In this document: in pieces, positions 60,620-64,000 of the stretch | Numbering within the stretch: the stretch's first letter is position 1 | Layout: the number at the start of each line of letters is the position of its first letter | Source of the DNA: Erysipelotrichaceae bacterium | GTDB lineage: Bacteria; Bacillota_I; Bacilli_A; Erysipelotrichales; Erysipelotrichaceae | Direction of reading: 5' to 3' | Assembly: GCA_017533785.1 (NCBI GenBank) | Contig: JAFWII010000004.1 | Location: forward strand, 62,001-126,000 | Length of the DNA stretch: 64,000 bases | The notes under the pieces: model-generated | What the model was told of the DNA's origin: nothing | Databases searched by the model: none | Seen by the model: only the letters and a program-made list of their open reading frames with translations | Translations under genes and position numbers: made by a program

Positions 60620-60634
60620 CCAGTCCGTTTTATT
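60603..60634. terminator. Two-way terminator between nifU-like and the AI-2E-type transporter
   Basis: AAAACGGACTGG, loop ATTGA, CCAGTCCGTTTTATTT: a 12-bp stem that contains the nifU stop codon in the loop, between convergent genes. Confidence 0.9.
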
Positions 60635-61785
60635 TACGCGTTGTTTGTGCCGGATTCCTTTTGTTTCAGGCGGTTGCTGACGAATTCCTTCATCAGGAAG
60701 TAGAATACCGCGAAGAACGGAACGCCGAGGATCAGGCCGGTGAAACCGAAGAAGCTGCCGCCCAGGATCGTCGCAAACATGATCCAGAGGCTGGAAAGAC
60801 CGACGGATTCGCCGACGACACGCGGTCCGATGACGTTGCTGTCGAGGAACTGGACGACCAGGATGATACCCAGAAGATACAGCGACTGGATCGGGTCGGA
60901 GATCAGGAGGATAAAGAGACACGGGATCGAGCCGATCCACGGTCCGAAGATCGGGATGATATTGGTAATACCGATCACAAATGCGATCAGGACAGAATAA
61001 TTCATCTGCAGGAAGTTCATCAGGAAGAAGCAGATCAGACCGATGATCGCCGAAGAGATCACCTTGCCGGAAATGAAGCTGCCGAGCTTGGTGTCAGTAA
61101 GATGGATGACCTTGTTCAGGCTGTTGAAGTGTTTTTCCGGAAGGATCGCTTTGGAAAGGCGCTTGATCTGGTCGATCAGGATCTCACGGTCGATCAGTAC
61201 ATAGATTGCCACGACAATACCGATGACAAAGTTCACGACGGAACGCACGCCTGTGATCGTGGAAGCGATGATATTCGGGATCTGTTCACGGGTAAAGGTA
61301 ATGATCGTATTGATCGAATTGCGGAACAATTCGTATAATGTCTGCTCGATGTTCGGATTCAGATTCAGGTTTTCGGTCAAATGTTCGAAAGTGCCGCTCA
61401 TATCGCTCGCGATACGGTTGACCAGATCGATCAGCTGTGTTACGGAAGCGGTGATCGGCGGGATCAGAACGATGACGAACAAGGCAACGATGACCGCGAA
61501 CAGCAGGATCGCGATTAACGAGGAATAGACCCGTTTATTCTTATTCGTCATTGCTTCCGGGAAAAGTTTTTCGACCGGATTGGCGATCAAAGACATGATG
61601 TACGCCAGAGCAACGCCGAGAATGAACGGCGAAAGAATATCGATGAATTTCTTCAGGCCGATAAAGATCTGGGTAAAATGCGTCAGGATCACGTAAAAGA
61701 GGACGATGATCATGCCGGAGATGGCGAACAGCGCCGTTTTTGCCTGGAATTCCGGATCTTTAAGCAGTTTTTTCATACTACTCAT
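60634..61785 (-). CDS. AI-2E family transporter (PerM/YdiK type)
   Basis: The 383-residue membrane protein has about eight membrane helices in the family arrangement: paired helices at the N-terminus (FAISGMIIVLFYVILTHF), a long cytoplasmic or coiled middle, and the conserved C-terminal set with IIPIFGPWIGSIPC and GSFFGFTGLILGVPFFAV. Relatives export small molecules such as autoinducer 2, or exchange Na+/H+; the substrate here cannot be told. The ATG overlaps the stop of the glycerophosphodiesterase gene by one base. Confidence 0.92.
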   Translation of the reverse strand: MSSMKKLLKDPEFQAKTALFAISGMIIVLFYVILTHFTQIFIGLKKFIDILSPFILGVALAYIMSLIANPVEKLFPEAMTNKNKRVYSSLIAILLFAVIVALFVIVLIPPITASVTQLIDLVNRIASDMSGTFEHLTENLNLNPNIEQTLYELFRNSINTIITFTREQIPNIIASTITGVRSVVNFVIGIVVAIYVLIDREILIDQIKRLSKAILPEKHFNSLNKVIHLTDTKLGSFISGKVISSAIIGLICFFLMNFLQMNYSVLIAFVIGITNIIPIFGPWIGSIPCLFILLISDPIQSLYLLGIILVVQFLDSNVIGPRVVGESVGLSSLWIMFATILGGSFFGFTGLILGVPFFAVFYFLMKEFVSNRLKQKESGTNNA

Positions 61786-62603
61786 TATAACATCTTTCCC
61801 TCCTCATCAGGGATAAAGCTGTCGAAGATCTTCACATCGAACGTCTCAGCCGCACGGCGGAGATCGGAGAAGCTTTTGAATGTATAACCAACACAGACCG
61901 GATGATAAAGCGCCCGGCAGACCTTAAAGGAGAACTGATCGGCATACTCGTGATTATAGGCCACGAAATCCGGGTCTATGATGAGATTCGTCAGCAGGTT
62001 GCTGGAAATGACGGCCACCGGCAGACTGACTTTCGTATCCTCACGGAAGAAATCCGATGCCAGCTGGCCGCGCAGGACTTCCGGATGATTCAGACGGTAC
62101 CAGAACACCGCCAGCGGATGGAAGGATTCGATGCAGTACTCTCCCGGATAGTCTTTCAGCAGCCTTGCAGCTTCGCGGCAGGTCGCAAGCACGGAGCCGT
62201 GCGGTTTGATCTCGATGATCAGCGGTACCCTTCCGTTCACGAGTTTCAGAACATCTTCAAAAAGCGGGATCGTTTCCGTAGAATTGCCTAACGGCATCGA
62301 TCTCAGTTCCTCATAGGTGCACGTATAAAGATCGCGGTCGACACCGGTCATACGTTTCAGATTCTTGTCATGCAGAAGAACGGCTTTCCCGTCGCTCGTC
62401 AGCTGCACATCCATCTCGATCCCGTAACCGGCTTCCACGGCAGCCCGGTAAGCTGCCATCGAATTCTCAGGACGGTCTTCCCGGTTGAAAAGTCCGCGGT
62501 GCGCAAAATACTGCTTCTTGTACGGGGCAAAGCGTTCTTTCCTGCTCAGTTTCGGTTTCAGCGCCAGCAGATAGGCTGCCAGCAGCATAGGTAGTTTTTT
62601 CAC
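61785..62603 (-). CDS. Glycerophosphodiester phosphodiesterase
   Basis: The enzyme splits glycerophosphodiesters to glycerol-3-phosphate and alcohol. The 272 residues show the active-site pattern FAHRGLFNREDRPENSMAAY (His and Arg), EMDVQLTSDGKAVLLHD (Glu, Asp, His) and the metal ligand region LIIEIKPHG. A short hydrophobic N-terminus (LPMLLAAYLLAL) may be a membrane anchor. It is upstream of the transporter gene with one-base overlap. Confidence 0.93.
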   Translation of the reverse strand: MKKLPMLLAAYLLALKPKLSRKERFAPYKKQYFAHRGLFNREDRPENSMAAYRAAVEAGYGIEMDVQLTSDGKAVLLHDKNLKRMTGVDRDLYTCTYEELRSMPLGNSTETIPLFEDVLKLVNGRVPLIIEIKPHGSVLATCREAARLLKDYPGEYCIESFHPLAVFWYRLNHPEVLRGQLASDFFREDTKVSLPVAVISSNLLTNLIIDPDFVAYNHEYADQFSFKVCRALYHPVCVGYTFKSFSDLRRAAETFDVKIFDSFIPDEEGKML

Positions 62604-62735
62604 ACCCTCATTGTAAGACCGCGAAAAAGAAAAAAGAAGATTTCTCTTCTTAATTTCCGTTTAACAAACTGTCAGCATTCTCTTCCGGAAACGACCCCGG
62701 AGGAGTCTGCTGTGAGAATCCGCTCTGATTTCGGT

Positions 62736-63284
62736 TCAGTCCAGAACGGAGGGATCATACAGCAGGATGGTGATCTCCTTTTCCTTATCCGGATAGATGC
62801 CGTAAACGCTGTAGGTGACGGAAGGATCTTTCTCCAGCACCGGTGTTTCATCAACAGCATAATCCTTCGTATAGATCTCTTCATCATCCTTTCTGGCAGT
62901 CACTTTTATGCCTTCGGGCTTCCCCGGAAGATATACCGCAACATTCACGCTGTCCTTCTCGGTGAAAAGATAATACTCATCTCTCTCCTGGTTATATCCA
63001 ACCTTGTACTCAACGCTCTCCAAAGGCCGCATTTCACTGCCTTTGTTTGTTCCAGTAACGATCCCGACAAAGATCAGGGCCGCCAAAAAGAGGACCCTGA
63101 ATACAGGATGGGACGTAATGGTTTCGAAAGTGATATAGCCTTTGGCTTGCTTCAGTTTATCCAGCTTTCCCCACACCGTACTGTCATATGCCGCCTGGCG
63201 CTCCTCATCCGAAAACGCGAATCCGCAGGAGGAACAGTATTTTGCTTTTAAAAGATTTTCTTTACCGCAGTGATTGCACTTCAT
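62736..63284 (-). CDS. Zinc-ribbon membrane protein of unknown function
   Basis: The 182-residue protein opens with a zinc ribbon (CNHCGKENLLKAKYCSSCGFAF). A soluble stretch and one membrane helix (VLFLAALIFVGIVTG, about 66-80) come next. The outer domain is predicted to be beta-rich (YYLFTEKDSVNVAVYLPG... VTYSVYGIYPDKEKEITI). ATG at 63284 has GGAGGG seven bases upstream. It lies 11 bases after the next protein, so they probably form an envelope pair. No function known. Confidence 0.83.
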   Translation of the reverse strand: MKCNHCGKENLLKAKYCSSCGFAFSDEERQAAYDSTVWGKLDKLKQAKGYITFETITSHPVFRVLFLAALIFVGIVTGTNKGSEMRPLESVEYKVGYNQERDEYYLFTEKDSVNVAVYLPGKPEGIKVTARKDDEEIYTKDYAVDETPVLEKDPSVTYSVYGIYPDKEKEITILLYDPSVLD

Positions 63285-63294
63285 GTTGGCCCTC

Positions 63295-64000
63295 CTACTC
63301 AATGGGTTTGGTTTCCGCTATATACCATTCGCCGTCCATTTTTACCAGAACGAACAGGAAACGGTCGGTCCTGACTGCGGGAGCATCCCTGTCTCCGCTG
63401 TCTCTGTATATATTATCCACTTCGAGCTCGGCGATCGTAAAACCGTCTGCCTTCAGTGTCTTTCCGAGTTCCGTCGTAGGCTCATTCATCTGCAGCCAGT
63501 CGGATCCGTGCGTCTCGATAGAATGATAACTGACATCGACGAAATAGTAGGATGAGACAGGATATTTGTCATAGGTCTTAGGGATATAGAAAGCTTCCGG
63601 CGGCGGCGGAGGACCGTCTTTGAACTTGGAGATCTGGACATCTTTTCGACCGTTATCCGTGATCGTGTAATAGAATACGGAATCTGTGAATCCATGTGCC
63701 AGATCCGAGGCCGCGGAAGCATCTCCGGAATGCGATTCTCTCTCCTCTGTCTGCGCTGTCTGCTCCGTCTGAGCACTTGATACATCTGCAGGACGGGAAG
63801 AAGAATTCATTTTGCTGATGTAAGACGGAAGCTGCGGAGAGACGAGATTGATCCCCACCAGACCGATCAGCACGATCGACACGACCATGCCGTAAAGATG
63901 GGATATCAGCCAGTTTTTGATGATATTGAATAAGGTGTCATCCACCTTTTCTTTCAGCGATTCCTTTGTGTTTCTGTACAGATATTCCTTAAAAAGGTTT
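63295..64000 (-). CDS. Membrane-anchored protein of unknown function, 5' end outside the window
   Basis: The frame is open to the window edge; a GTG at 63945 is in frame but lacks a good ribosome site, so the gene probably starts outside. The visible part has a membrane helix (MVVSIVLIGLVGINLV). A Ser/Thr/Glu-rich linker follows, then a C-terminal domain with a proline run (GPPPPPEAF), YPVSSYYFVDVSYHS and FLFVLVKMDGEWYIAETKP. The end resembles small beta-barrel, DUF4878-like lumazine/NTF2-type folds, a weak guess. It pairs with the zinc-ribbon gene downstream. Confidence 0.7.
   Translation of the reverse strand, partial: NLFKEYLYRNTKESLKEKVDDTLFNIIKNWLISHLYGMVVSIVLIGLVGINLVSPQLPSYISKMNSSSRPADVSSAQTEQTAQTEERESHSGDASAASDLAHGFTDSVFYYTITDNGRKDVQISKFKDGPPPPPEAFYIPKTYDKYPVSSYYFVDVSYHSIETHGSDWLQMNEPTTELGKTLKADGFTIAELEVDNIYRDSGDRDAPAVRTDRFLFVLVKMDGEWYIAETKPIE

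Overview
The window looks like a chromosomal segment of a low-to-mid GC Bacillota, most likely an Erysipelotrichia-type genome. The support is strong purine-rich Shine-Dalgarno (SD) sites, a Firmicutes-style T-box in front of valS, the yqeG-yqeH-yhbY-yqeK-rsfS-yqeM gene order, a PrkC/Stp pair, parE-parC, and a protein resembling the Mollicutes/Erysipelotrichia family DUF3196. The class-level call is inference; no rRNA gene is present. No CRISPR array, rRNA or tRNA gene was seen.

Region 1 (1-8,400) holds two tandem CNNM/CBS transporters, the first cut by the window edge. It continues with an orphan 201-residue protein, an S9 peptidase, an AT-rich mobile-element-like relic, ftsZ with a strongly divergent ftsA, and rpmB. 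An intact IS3-family element (8,433-9,763) sits inside the terminator hairpin shared by convergent rpmB and rpe; its 3-bp target duplication and a frameshift site are visible.

Region 2 (9,780-39,120) is housekeeping. It holds rpe-prkC-stp-rlmN-rsmB-priA, a hydrolase-valS operon with T-box, engB-lon, tig and a DUF3196-like gene. Then come an F420-ligase-like gene and a DUF1846 gene on the + strand, joined by a hairpin that seems to be terminator, promoter and ribosome binding site at once. Next are nth-dnaD-mtnN-yqeM-rsfS-yqeK-yhbY-yqeH-yqeG, parE-parC and plsY. YqeK carries a short N-terminal stretch that looks like a broken nucleotidyltransferase in the place where nadD usually lies.

Region 3 (39,200-59,220) is a defence-type island. 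It starts with a GIY-YIG nuclease fused to a RAMA domain. A type I restriction-modification operon follows, with an XRE regulator, hsdR, hsdM, two hsdS genes on the same strand separated by a tyrosine recombinase, and a probable third hsdS fragment. Beyond it lies a tightly overlapping three-gene cassette: TerB-N/TerB-C protein, BrxD-like ATPase and Lhr/BrxHI-like helicase. After the housekeeping gene yneF, a divergent locus pairs a four-gene operon (N-lobe-less pseudokinase fused to a beta-sandwich domain, two small proteins, a CFI-box protein with an in-frame amber codon) with a STAND NTPase. This divergent locus and the TerB-N cassette are the best candidates for poorly described systems.

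Region 4 (59,400-64,000) returns to ordinary genes: an S1-domain RNA-binding protein, a YuiD-type PAP2-like membrane protein, a NifU-like scaffold, an AI-2E-family transporter, a glycerophosphodiesterase and two envelope proteins of unknown role, the last cut by the window edge.
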